A stretch of 64,000 nt of DNA, taken from the NCBI GenBank assembly GCA_964244115.1, contig CAXTHM010000001.1, positions 69,475 through 133,474 on the forward strand. The letters run 5' to 3'. The stretch is from CADCWK01 sp964244115 (GTDB lineage Bacteria; Chloroflexota; Chloroflexia; Thermomicrobiales; UBA6265). Below, piece after piece: positions 51,904-59,528 of the stretch (its first letter is position 1; each line of letters begins with the position of its first letter). Below the pieces are notes generated by a model. That model worked only from the letters and a program-made list of their open reading frames with translations, did no database searches and was not told where the DNA came from. The position numbers and the translations under genes are program-made.

Positions 51904-52680
51904 ATGCGCGATCACCACTTCACCCGCCTGCCGTCGCCGGCCGGATTGCTCTGGCCCGTTGGGCTGATCGCGGCGGTCCTCGTCGTCTGGGAGATCACCG
52001 TCCGGCTCCGCGACGTCCCCCGCTGGCTGCTGCCGCCGCCGTCGGCCATCGGGCGGGCGCTGATCGACGACCGGGCGCTGCTGCTGCAGAACGCCCGGGT
52101 GACGTTGAACGAGATCCTGCTCGGCTTCGGGCTGGCCGTCGTCATCGGGGTGACGCTCGGGGTGCTGATCGCCAACGTCGGGCCGGTCGCCCGGGCGGTC
52201 TACCCGATCGTGATCACCTCGCAGACGATCCCGATCCCGGCGATCGCGCCGCTGCTGCTGATCTGGTTCGGTTACGGCCTGTTCCCGAAGGTGCTCGTCA
52301 CCACCCTGATCGGCTTCTTCCCGATCGTCGTCAGCACCGTCGACGGCATACGCTCGACCGACCGTGACACGCTCGACCTGTTCCGGACGCTCCGGGCCAG
52401 CGCCTGGTCCCGGCTCCGCCACGCCCAGTTGCCCTCGGCGCTGCCGGCGATCTTCTCCGGCGCCCGGATCGCGATGACGGCCTGCGTGATCGGCGCGGTC
52501 TTCGCCGAGCTGACGGGCGCCAGCGAGGGGCTCGGCTACCTGCTCAACCGCGCTGGCGCCCAGTTCCTGACCGCCCGCGTCTTCGCGATCATCGTCGTCC
52601 TCTCGCTGCTCGGGATCGGCCTGTTCAGCCTGCTCGCCGTGCTGGAGCGGCTCGCCCTGCCGTGGCGCCGCGTCCGGTAG
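51904..52680 (+). CDS. ABC transporter permease, SsuC/TauC/ThiX type
   Basis: 258 residues with six likely helices and the permease loop EAA-like segment RTLRASAWSRLRHAQLPSALPAIFSGAR in pieces near 175-203, which docks to the ATPase. The pattern PVGLIAAVLVVWEITVRL, WLLPPPSAIGRALIDD and SQTIPIPAIAPLLLIWFG split is that of taurine/nitrate/sulfonate/thiamine-precursor importers. No ATPase or binding-protein gene is adjacent in the window, so it relies on partners elsewhere. ATG 51904 behind GGAGAG. Confidence 0.9.
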   Translation: MRDHHFTRLPSPAGLLWPVGLIAAVLVVWEITVRLRDVPRWLLPPPSAIGRALIDDRALLLQNARVTLNEILLGFGLAVVIGVTLGVLIANVGPVARAVYPIVITSQTIPIPAIAPLLLIWFGYGLFPKVLVTTLIGFFPIVVSTVDGIRSTDRDTLDLFRTLRASAWSRLRHAQLPSALPAIFSGARIAMTACVIGAVFAELTGASEGLGYLLNRAGAQFLTARVFAIIVVLSLLGIGLFSLLAVLERLALPWRRVR

Positions 52681-52748
52681 GCCAGGTCGTGAGCGGTTCC
52701 GTAACGTAGAGCGAATCTCGTGGCCCTTGTCGGTCGCGAGCGGCGAGC

Positions 52749-52836
52749 CCCACCCCCCGGGCCCCTCCCCATCCCGGTCTGGCTCCGTCGCCTGCGGGCG
52801 ACTCCGTCCCGACCGGATGGAGAGGGGGAGGCAGCT
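52749..52836 (-). repeat. Divergent family A-like repeat
   Basis: CCCCACCCCCCGGGCCCCTC and ATGGAGAGGGGGAGGCAGCTCC frame a GTCGCCTGCGGGCGAC palindrome. It is more diverged than the other copies. Confidence 0.4.
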
Positions 52837-52949
52837 CCACCGTCAACCGCTATGAGCCGCGCTGTAGGGGCCATGGTTTCTCACCTCGCTGACCCGACGA
52901 CGATCCACCACCGCTGCCACTGACAGGAGCGCTCGCGCGACCCGTGGAA

Positions 52950-53032
52950 GCCCCTCTCCGGGACCGGTGAGCCGAATTCACCTTCAGGTGATTGAGCGAA
53001 CCGGGAGCGGGGGAGGGGTCTGCTCCGCCACC
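52950..53032 (+). repeat. Repeat family A, copy A10
   Basis: GCCCCTCTCCGGGACCGGTGAGC, TTCACCTTCAGGTGATTGAGC, CCGGGAGCGGGGGAGGGG and TCTGCTCCGCCACC follow in order. A family B unit starts 30 bp later. Confidence 0.65.
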
Positions 53033-53060
53033 GACCATGTGGCGAAAACGATCTCGCCTA

Positions 53061-53110
53061 CCGGCGAAGGCCGCTGCGGTGGCCGGGCTCGCAAGCTTCG
53101 CCGCTACGAC
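53061..53110 (+). repeat. Repeat family B, copy B4
   Basis: CCGGCGAAGGCCGCTGCGGT, GGCCGGGCTCGCAAGCTTCG and CCGCTACGAC correspond to the family B core, with GGCGAA/TTCGCC outer arms instead of GGGGCGA/TCGCCCC. Confidence 0.6.
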
Positions 53111-53207
53111 GACGGCGCCGCGTCCGGTGGACGCGACGAACCCCGGCCGGCGCGACGCCGACCGGGGTCTCTTGGTCGTTTCGATGACGCTGAGCCGACG
53201 GCTTCGC

Positions 53208-53780
53208 CTACAGGACGGAGCCGACCGCGAACAGACCGACGCCGAAGATCAGGCCCATGATGCCGAGGACGAGGAACTCCAGGATCACCGCGATGACCGC
53301 GATGCCGATCGCCCGGAGGACGGACGTCTCCAGCGCCGCCTGGATGGCGACGATCCGGGTGATCAGATACCAGATGCCGACCGCGAAAGCGATCAGCCCG
53401 CCGAAGAGCGGGAACGCAGCCACGACCAGCAGCAGGTTCGGCGCGGCCGCGAAGCCCTGCGTCCGCAGCACCTGGCCGACCGTGGCCTCGACCCGGTCAC
53501 TCGGGATCACCCGCGTCCCGGCGACGTAGATGAACGCCGAGGAGACCACCCAGGCCAGCAGGCCACCGATCAGGCCGGCGATCAGCCCCCGGCCACCCTC
53601 ATCGACCTGCCCGATCGCGGCGGCGACCGCGGCGACCAGGATGACGATCGCGGCCTGCGAGGTCGCGTTCCGGTCGTGCTCGACCTCCTCGTACGCCGAC
53701 CGGTCCAGCCTGGCGACCGCGATCATCCGGTCCGTGAACGACCGGCCCCCGGCCGGCTGCGGATAGATTCGCCCGTACAT
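53208..53780 (-). CDS. Yip1-family membrane protein, copy 1
   Basis: 190 residues with five hydrophobic segments (AAIVILVAAVAAAIGQV, IAGLIGGLLAWVVSSAFIYVAG split, LLLVVAAFPLFGGLIAFAVG, RAIGIAVIAVILEFLV, GIMGLIFGVGLFAVG) after a soluble start FTDRMIAVARLDRSAYEEVEHD. The DR/YEEVE helix before the first membrane segment is shared with the neighbour at 54022. Bacterial Yip1 proteins are of unknown function. ATG at 53778-53780. Confidence 0.8.
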   Translation of the reverse strand: MYGRIYPQPAGGRSFTDRMIAVARLDRSAYEEVEHDRNATSQAAIVILVAAVAAAIGQVDEGGRGLIAGLIGGLLAWVVSSAFIYVAGTRVIPSDRVEATVGQVLRTQGFAAAPNLLLVVAAFPLFGGLIAFAVGIWYLITRIVAIQAALETSVLRAIGIAVIAVILEFLVLGIMGLIFGVGLFAVGSVL

Positions 53781-53925
53781 GATGTCCCCGTTCCCCTGTG
53801 TATCCATGCGCGTCGGCGATGCGGTCGGCACGCCGTCATGTCCCCTATCGTACCGGCCATCTGTGGCACCGCTATGCCCCAACCGTTGCGATTCACGGAA
53901 CGACGGTGTCGGCTCTGTGACAGAA

Positions 53926-53969
53926 CGTCCGTGGCCCCACTCACTGAGGCGCGAGTGGGGCCACGGACG
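53926..53969. terminator. 17-bp perfect hairpin between the two Yip1 genes
   Basis: CGTCCGTGGCCCCACTC and its exact complement (53953-53969) enclose a 10-nt loop, 53 bp after the stop of the leftward gene at 54022. It separates the two paralogues transcriptionally. Confidence 0.75.
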
Positions 53970-54021
53970 CTGCGGATGTCATCGACCGGGACCGGGACCG
54001 AGCCAGACCAGACCAGAGCGC

Positions 54022-54600
54022 CTAGAAGATCGAGTCGATCGCGTAGATGCCGACGCCGAAGATCGCGGCGATGATCACGGTCGCGATCACCTGCAGGATC
54101 ACGGCAATGATCGCGATCGCGACCGCTCGCGGGACGGACGTTTCAAGGGCGGACTGAATGCCGATGATTCGGGTGATGATGTACCAGACGAAGACGACAA
54201 GGGCGACCAGCGGCCCAAGGACCGGGATGGCCGCGACGACGAGCAGAAAGTTCGGAACGGAGGCGAACCCCTGTGTCCGAAGGACCTGACCCATGTCAGC
54301 CTGGACCCGGTCGCTGGGAATGATGCGCGTGCCGACGATGTAGATGAACGCCGACGAGACCACCCAGCCGATCAGCGCACCGATCAGGCCGGAGACCGCA
54401 CCCTGCCAACCGCCGCTCAGACCGCCGATCGCGCTGGCGATCGCTGCGATCGCGACGACGATGGCGGCCTGGGTTGTCGCCGTCGTGTCGCGCTCGACCT
54501 CCTCATAGACCGACCGGTCCAGCCGGGCCGCGCCGATCAGCCGATCGGAGAAGGAGCGGTTCGATCCCACAGGCTGCGCCGTCCGTCCACCACTGAACAT
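54022..54600 (-). CDS. Yip1-family membrane protein, copy 2
   Basis: 192 residues, close paralogue of the 53208 protein: FSDRLIGAARLDRSVYEEVERD, SGLIGALIGWVVSSAFIYI split, TRIIPSDRVQADMGQVLRTQ and the last helices IIAVILQVIATVIIAAIFGV split. The DNA is less GC-rich at third positions than copy 1. Ribosome-binding GGAGAGA precedes the ATG at 54598-54600. Probably a tandem duplication. Confidence 0.8.
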   Translation of the reverse strand: MFSGGRTAQPVGSNRSFSDRLIGAARLDRSVYEEVERDTTATTQAAIVVAIAAIASAIGGLSGGWQGAVSGLIGALIGWVVSSAFIYIVGTRIIPSDRVQADMGQVLRTQGFASVPNFLLVVAAIPVLGPLVALVVFVWYIITRIIGIQSALETSVPRAVAIAIIAVILQVIATVIIAAIFGVGIYAIDSIF

Positions 54601-54730
54601 GCTGTCTCTCCCCGTCCTCGTCGCCGCTCAGCCGCCGGACTCCCGATCGGCCTGCCTTAGGCGGCTATTCTATCCTCTTCGCGCAGGGTTTCTGCACGGG
54701 CTCCGGGTGCCCAGGCGTCACATCCAACGG

Positions 54731-55861
54731 TCAGGGGGCGGACTCGGCCGCCACATCGCTGGCTGGCCCTGGCGGTACGGAACCGTCGGTCGCTGGGTCG
54801 GCAAGCCCGTTCCCGCCCTGGCCGGTCTTCGCCCCCTGGTCGTCGTTCGGCTTCCGGCCGGCCGCCTCGATCTCGGCTGGCCCGTACGGCATCGGCTGGA
54901 GCGGGAACGGGTCCGGGGTGATCGGGCGGCTGGCGCGACCGGGCTGTTCCGGGGCGAGGTCCGGCGCGAAGCGGCGCAGCAGCCCCCGCGTGCCCTCGAC
55001 GATCCGGTGGACCGGGTTGCTGTTCTCGGCGACCTGGCTGGCGTAGTCCTCGGCCGCCGCCAGTGGTCCGACGTCCTGCCCGACGCGCTGCTCCAGTTCG
55101 CCGCGGTGGTGCATCACCCAGAGGTAGACGTCGGCGTCGGTCCGGGAGGGGAACCGGTCCAGCACGCCGCGATCGGCCGCGACCCGGACGATCGGCAGGT
55201 AGATGAAGTCGTACCAGTCGGCGACGGTCTCGGCGACGGTGGCGTAGCGGTGCCAGATCGCGGTCAGCCAGACCTGGTGACCGAGGATCTGCTGCCAGAT
55301 CTCGTCGTACCGGCCCAGCGCGGTCGGGCGGATGTCGTGGTCGGGCCGGAGGCGGTCGATGTCCGTCCGACGCAGGAACTCGGCGTACTCGACCTGGAGC
55401 AGCAGCTCCTGCGGCGACATCGAGGCGTTGAGCGGCACGCGGATGTGCCCCTCGATCACTTCGGCGTCGATGAAGTCGCCCCCCCGCTGCCGGGCGACGG
55501 AGACACGGTGGTTGCCGTCCTTGACGAAGTAGATATCGCCGACCTGATAGAGCTGGATCGGCGGCAGCGTGACGTCGTCGTAGAACGCCTTGTCGACGCG
55601 CTTCCAGCGCTGGGACATATGGCGCTGGCGGGGCAGGAAGGCGCGATCGAAGTCCTGGAAACGGTCCATGCTGCCGATGATGTGATTGATCGGCACGATC
55701 TGGAGGCCGCGGTAGCTCTCGCCCTCCGGCGACATGCGCTTGCGGATGTCATGGAAGGAGACGAGGTCGTTGGGCTGGCGCCGGACGGCGGCGACCATGT
55801 CATGCAGGAACGCCCGCTGCCGGGCGCGATCAAAGTCATGATCTACCCGGTTATCGGCCAT
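54731..55861 (-). CDS. ParB-like-fold protein with long disordered tail
   Basis: 376 residues. A ParB/sulfiredoxin-like region lies at about 45-140: GLQIVPINHIIGSMDRFQDFD split, VTLPPIQLYQVGDIYFVKDG and NHRVSVARQRGGDFIDAEVIE split, with the GNHR-type loop (DGNHR). Next come helical residues rich in Trp and Tyr (AETVADWYDFIYLPIVRV), and the last 90 residues are Pro/Gly-rich and disordered. No typical parS-binding helix-turn-helix is seen, so chromosome partitioning is unlikely; this type may be a nucleotide-binding regulator. ATG after GGAGGAAC. Confidence 0.72.
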   Translation of the reverse strand: MADNRVDHDFDRARQRAFLHDMVAAVRRQPNDLVSFHDIRKRMSPEGESYRGLQIVPINHIIGSMDRFQDFDRAFLPRQRHMSQRWKRVDKAFYDDVTLPPIQLYQVGDIYFVKDGNHRVSVARQRGGDFIDAEVIEGHIRVPLNASMSPQELLLQVEYAEFLRRTDIDRLRPDHDIRPTALGRYDEIWQQILGHQVWLTAIWHRYATVAETVADWYDFIYLPIVRVAADRGVLDRFPSRTDADVYLWVMHHRGELEQRVGQDVGPLAAAEDYASQVAENSNPVHRIVEGTRGLLRRFAPDLAPEQPGRASRPITPDPFPLQPMPYGPAEIEAAGRKPNDDQGAKTGQGGNGLADPATDGSVPPGPASDVAAESAP

Positions 55862-56025
55862 GATCGTTCCTCCCCGGTCGGTTCCGGGGCCTGTCCGTCG
55901 TCGTCATGTCCCGCAACGATACCGTGCCGGCTGGGCCGGGACAACTCCGTGAGATCCCGGAGACGGGCCGATCCGGCCGTGAGGATCGGGAGACGCGCAC
56001 CCATGACCCAGGCCCGCGCGGGGGA

Positions 56026-56886
56026 CTACCGGCTCGCGGACACCGTCGTCACGCGCTCCTGGATCACCGTCCGGCCCCGGTCGCTGACCATCTCGGTGGT
56101 CGTGGATTCGAACGTCGCGACCTGACCGGTGAAGCGGCCACCGCCCTCGACCCGCAGTGGGCTGAAACTCCCGCCCGTCGGCGTCATCCGCTCGATGGCG
56201 GAACCACCCGAGCGGGACGTTGGCCGGTAGCTCATCTCGATCACCGGGACACTGATCTCCAGCGCCTGGTACGGGTAGACGTTGATGATCGTCGTCTCCC
56301 CGTAGCACAGCACGGGGGACTGGGACCGGTCGTAGAGATGGACATGACCGTGGAGGTGGTAGGCCGGCTTGAAGCGGTCGAGGAACGAGCGGATGACCGT
56401 GAAGCCCTGATGCGCCTCGTCGTCCCGATCCCCCAACCCGCGTGGTGGGGAGTGCGTGACGAGGACATCGAGGGCGCGTCCGTAGCGGTGCTGGTTCCAG
56501 AGCAGGCGCGGCGTCATCCTGGCGATCTTGAGCGCCATCTCGCGCTCCGAGTACTGCTCCGGCTCGCTGTCGTTGTACTTCGGCGACCCGGGCAGCCCGG
56601 CGAGGATCAGGCCGGTCCGCTGATCGCGGACGACCTTGCCGCCGATGTCGATGCAGCCGAGCGGGCCACGGGGCCGACCGTCGCGGTCGCGCTGGATCTC
56701 GTCGGCGTGGTTGCCCAGCACGTAGTAGAGCGGCCGGTTGACGGCATCGACGATGAACTCGAGATACCGGCCCGGCAGGTCCCCACAGCCGATCGCCAGA
56801 TCGACGTCGGGCATCCGCTCACGGAGCGATGAGCTGTGGATTCGCTGGTCGATCACGTCGGATACGGCCAGGATCTGGACGGGCAT
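56026..56886 (-). CDS. Metallophosphoesterase-like protein
   Basis: 286 residues with calcineurin-like metal motifs: GCGDLPGRYLE (GD) near 34, LGNHADE (GNH) near 57, DVLVTHSPPRG near 141 and HLHGHVHLYDR (GHxH) near 178. The first motif, normally DxH, reads SDVID, so one metal ligand is replaced; activity may be lower or use another residue. The C-terminal 75 residues form an extra beta-rich part. Substrate unknown. Confidence 0.82.
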   Translation of the reverse strand: MPVQILAVSDVIDQRIHSSSLRERMPDVDLAIGCGDLPGRYLEFIVDAVNRPLYYVLGNHADEIQRDRDGRPRGPLGCIDIGGKVVRDQRTGLILAGLPGSPKYNDSEPEQYSEREMALKIARMTPRLLWNQHRYGRALDVLVTHSPPRGLGDRDDEAHQGFTVIRSFLDRFKPAYHLHGHVHLYDRSQSPVLCYGETTIINVYPYQALEISVPVIEMSYRPTSRSGGSAIERMTPTGGSFSPLRVEGGGRFTGQVATFESTTTEMVSDRGRTVIQERVTTVSASR

Positions 56887-57020
56887 GGCAGGTACGCTCC
56901 CTGGCGTCGAGCCGTCATGGCTCCTGCGCGACCCACCGGATCCGTCGTCGAATCCGGAGCGACCGCGCAGTGTGACGAAGGCTAGCGGGTTTTTCCTGTG
57001 ACCGCAAGGAAATCCGCCCC

Positions 57021-57049
57021 ACTCCGGCGGGCGATCGGGTCGCCGGAGT
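57021..57049. terminator. 9-bp hairpin after the PHP gene
   Basis: ACTCCGGCG and CGCCGGAGT enclose 11 nt, 17 bp beyond the stop of the leftward gene (57066). Confidence 0.5.
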
Positions 57050-57065
57050 CCTTCTCATGCGACCC

Positions 57066-58205
57066 CTAACGCAAACGCGATTCCTCGAACCGTCTGATGG
57101 CGTCCATCATCGATCTGGCCGCCTCCGTCGCGACTTCGGCGGCCTTCTGGGCGGTTTCGGCGGCGGACTTCGCGGCCTCGGCGGCGGCCCGGGCAGCGTC
57201 GGCGGCGACGTCGGTCGCGGTCCGGGGCAGCGCGGCCTGCGGGTCCTGCCCCGCCGCCCACGACGGCGAGCCCGACGCGGCCGGCGTCACGGAGACGCCG
57301 AGCCGCCGGAGCAGGTCGGCGCACCAGGCCGCCCGCCACGGTCGCGGGTCGACCGGCTGGCGCGGGGCGTGGCTGTCCGACCCGCAGGAGACGAGCAGGC
57401 TCCGGTTGGCAGCCAGCGCCCGGTAGAACTCGGTCTGCGTGTCCGTATAGGAGCGGTAGTGCGCCTCGATCCCGTCGACCGGGACCGTCGCCAGCAGCCG
57501 GTCGAGGTCCGGCTCGGTCAGGATGCCGACGGCATCGGGCCGGCCGGGATGGGCGATCACGCAGATGCCGCCGGCCTGGTGGGCGGCGTCGACGACGCGC
57601 TCGATCGGCAGCTCGGCGCTGAACTGGCCGCCGAGCTTCTCGAGGTGGCGGGCGGAGTGGTAGAGACTCTTGACGTGGCCGGCCTTGATCGCCGCCGTCA
57701 GGACGTGGAACGGCCACATCGGCCGGTCGCCGTGGAGCTCGTGGACGTCGGGGATCGGCTTGTCGTCGGCCTCGAACCGCCGCCGAGCGTCCTCGGCCAT
57801 GTCGATCAGCATCCGGTCGACGTCGCGGGTGCAGTCGATGAAGGCCTGCGCCGCCTGGTCCGTGCGGTCCGGCGAGATGCCGTAGACGAGCAGGTGGAGC
57901 TGGCGCCGGTTCCAGCCCACCGTCATCTCGACGCCGGGGATGACGCGGATGCCCCGCTCCGCCGCCAACCGGGTGACTTCCAGCACCGAGCGCTGGGTAT
58001 CGTGGTCGCAGACGGCGACCACTTTGAAGCCCTCGGTGGCGAGGTGATCGACCAGGTCGGCCGGGGACCAGGCGCCGTCGCTGGCGTACGTGTGGAGGTG
58101 GAGGTCGACCGGATCGGCGGGGTGGAGCGGGTTGGTCCGGGAGCCGGGCAGGTCGATCGCGACGGCGGGCTCGACGGCGGCGGGGGGATCGGCGACAGCG
58201 GTCAT
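57066..58205 (-). CDS. PHP-domain metal-dependent phosphoesterase with amphipathic Ala-rich tail
   Basis: 379 residues. The PHP metal motifs are VDLHLHTYASDGAWSP (HxH), VVAVCDHDT, IPGVEMT, CVIAHPGRP and GSDSHAP near the end of the domain. It probably hydrolyses a nucleoside or sugar phosphate. The last 70 residues are an uninterrupted Ala-rich helix with an Ala-Ala-x-x-Ala-Ala-Glu/Lys rhythm (ADAARAAAEAAKSAAETAQK), resembling membrane-surface or LEA-type helices and not part of the PHP fold. ATG 58205 behind AGGAG. Confidence 0.85.
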   Translation of the reverse strand: MTAVADPPAAVEPAVAIDLPGSRTNPLHPADPVDLHLHTYASDGAWSPADLVDHLATEGFKVVAVCDHDTQRSVLEVTRLAAERGIRVIPGVEMTVGWNRRQLHLLVYGISPDRTDQAAQAFIDCTRDVDRMLIDMAEDARRRFEADDKPIPDVHELHGDRPMWPFHVLTAAIKAGHVKSLYHSARHLEKLGGQFSAELPIERVVDAAHQAGGICVIAHPGRPDAVGILTEPDLDRLLATVPVDGIEAHYRSYTDTQTEFYRALAANRSLLVSCGSDSHAPRQPVDPRPWRAAWCADLLRRLGVSVTPAASGSPSWAAGQDPQAALPRTATDVAADAARAAAEAAKSAAETAQKAAEVATEAARSMMDAIRRFEESRLR

Positions 58206-58403
58206 CGGGATGGGGCTCCTGGGCGGCGACGGGGATGCAAGGACGGGCGACCGTCACCTCCCTCACGAGGGGGTCGGCCGCGCAACCGGTCAATGGTACG
58301 ACACCGGCGCCGTGTTATGACGAGTCTCTCGTCCGGCCCGTCCGGGCAGCACGAGGGGTTCGGGTTGGGATCATGGCCGTACGGGATCCAGTGCGCAACA
58401 ACC

Positions 58404-58450
58404 GAACGGACCGACCCGGCGACATCGGGTGTCGCCGGATCGGTCCGTTC
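58404..58450. terminator. 21-bp hairpin (one mismatch) after the DUF1684 gene
   Basis: GAACGGACCGACCCGGCGACA at 58404-58424 in two halves pairs with 58430-58450 except for one position, loop TCGGG. It lies 16 bp after the stop at 58466 of the leftward gene. Confidence 0.75.
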
Positions 58451-58465
58451 TCCGTCCCGGATCGG

Positions 58466-59077
58466 TCAGTGGCCGGCGTTCTCGTCGATGCCGTGCTCCT
58501 GATCCGGGTAGATCTTCTCGCCGGCGGCGATCCGGACGCGGACCATGTTCTCGAAGGGCGGGACCGGGCAGGTCCACCCATCGCTGTAGGCGCAGTACGG
58601 GTTGTAGGCGTAGTTGAAGTCGACCTGCAGGGTCCCATCGGGGCGGGCCTGCGGGTCGAGGTAGCGCCCGACCGGGTAGGTCTCCTCACCGGCCGTCAGG
58701 TCGCGGAACGGCAGGAAGAACCGGCCCCGGGCGATGTCCTTGAAGACGGTCAGCGTGACCGGCTGGCCCTCGACGTCGAAGTGGATCCGGCCGGCCCGGA
58801 TGTACTCCTTGGGCTTGCCGTCCAGCCCGGCGATCGTGAGTTGCTCGCCGATGCCCGGCCCGTCGATGTCCATCGCGAGTTCCAGCGCCAGGGCCGGATT
58901 CTCGGGGTAGTAGACGAGGCCGGTGAAGCGCTCGCGCTGGCCGGCGGTCAGCGGCGAGTTGGCGTGGGTGGCGAAGTACTTGCCGCGGCGCTCACGGAAG
59001 CCCTCGCAGCGGCTGGCGGTCGCCGGGGTCGTCTCGGTCGTGGTCGTGTCAGTGGTCGCGGAGGATGGGGTCGTCAT
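58466..59077 (-). CDS. DUF1684-family protein
   Basis: 203 residues. The family signature is clear in the C-terminal half: GRFFLPFRDLTAGEETYPVG split, RYLDPQARPDGTLQVDFNYA split and YNPYCAYSDGWTCPVPPFEN split, with an RIAAGEK strand. The first 20 residues are Thr/Ser-rich and disordered. Members are beta-rich proteins without a confirmed activity. ATG 59075-59077 with GAAGGAGC upstream; an extended -10 promoter lies about 90 bp upstream. Confidence 0.88.
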   Translation of the reverse strand: MTTPSSATTDTTTTETTPATASRCEGFRERRGKYFATHANSPLTAGQRERFTGLVYYPENPALALELAMDIDGPGIGEQLTIAGLDGKPKEYIRAGRIHFDVEGQPVTLTVFKDIARGRFFLPFRDLTAGEETYPVGRYLDPQARPDGTLQVDFNYAYNPYCAYSDGWTCPVPPFENMVRVRIAAGEKIYPDQEHGIDENAGH

Positions 59078-59528
59078 CGGCGGACGCTCCTTCGGGGCCA
59101 GCGGCGGGACGATCGACATCCCGGCCGAAGCCTCAGGTCAAGGCAAATACTATCTATTGGGAAGTATAGCAGATCATCTGTACGGACACTTGCCGCGGGC
59201 GAACCGTCCCGGCGGGTATGCATAGCCGGTATGCACGGCGAATGTCGGGAATGTCGTGACGGTCCGATCGCGTACGGACCCGCGATCTCGGCGGTGCACC
59301 CGATGCTCGATCGGACCATGCTCGACACCCGCACTGGTATCGCCCGGTGGGGCGATCACCGCCGCGCCAATCCCGGTGAGGAACGCCTCACCGCTACGTC
59401 GCGGCGCCGATCCGGACATAGCCGTGTCGTGTCGCGTAAACGGGCGGGCGCATTGAGCGGCCAGACAGGCCCATCGTCGAGCCGGATCAGCCCGAAGCTC
59501 CGCTCCTGATCACGTCCCAGCCGAGCGC
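59078..59528. other. Intergenic region between prfA and the DUF1684 gene
   Basis: 451 bp without a supported gene. The promoter of the DUF1684 gene lies at 59163-59171. The rest shows no repeat copy and nothing recognisable. Confidence 0.35.
59163..59171 (-). promoter_or_regulatory. Extended -10 promoter element for the DUF1684 gene
   Basis: On the minus strand TGCTATACT fits the extended -10 form (TG-n-TATAAT) in an AT-rich island; no good -35 is visible. It would start transcription about 80 bp before the ATG. Confidence 0.4.

Noticed and set aside
54731..55861. ParB partition protein with a nearby origin.
   Set aside because: There is no parA, parS-like site or dnaA cluster, and the protein lacks the partition-type DNA-binding domain.
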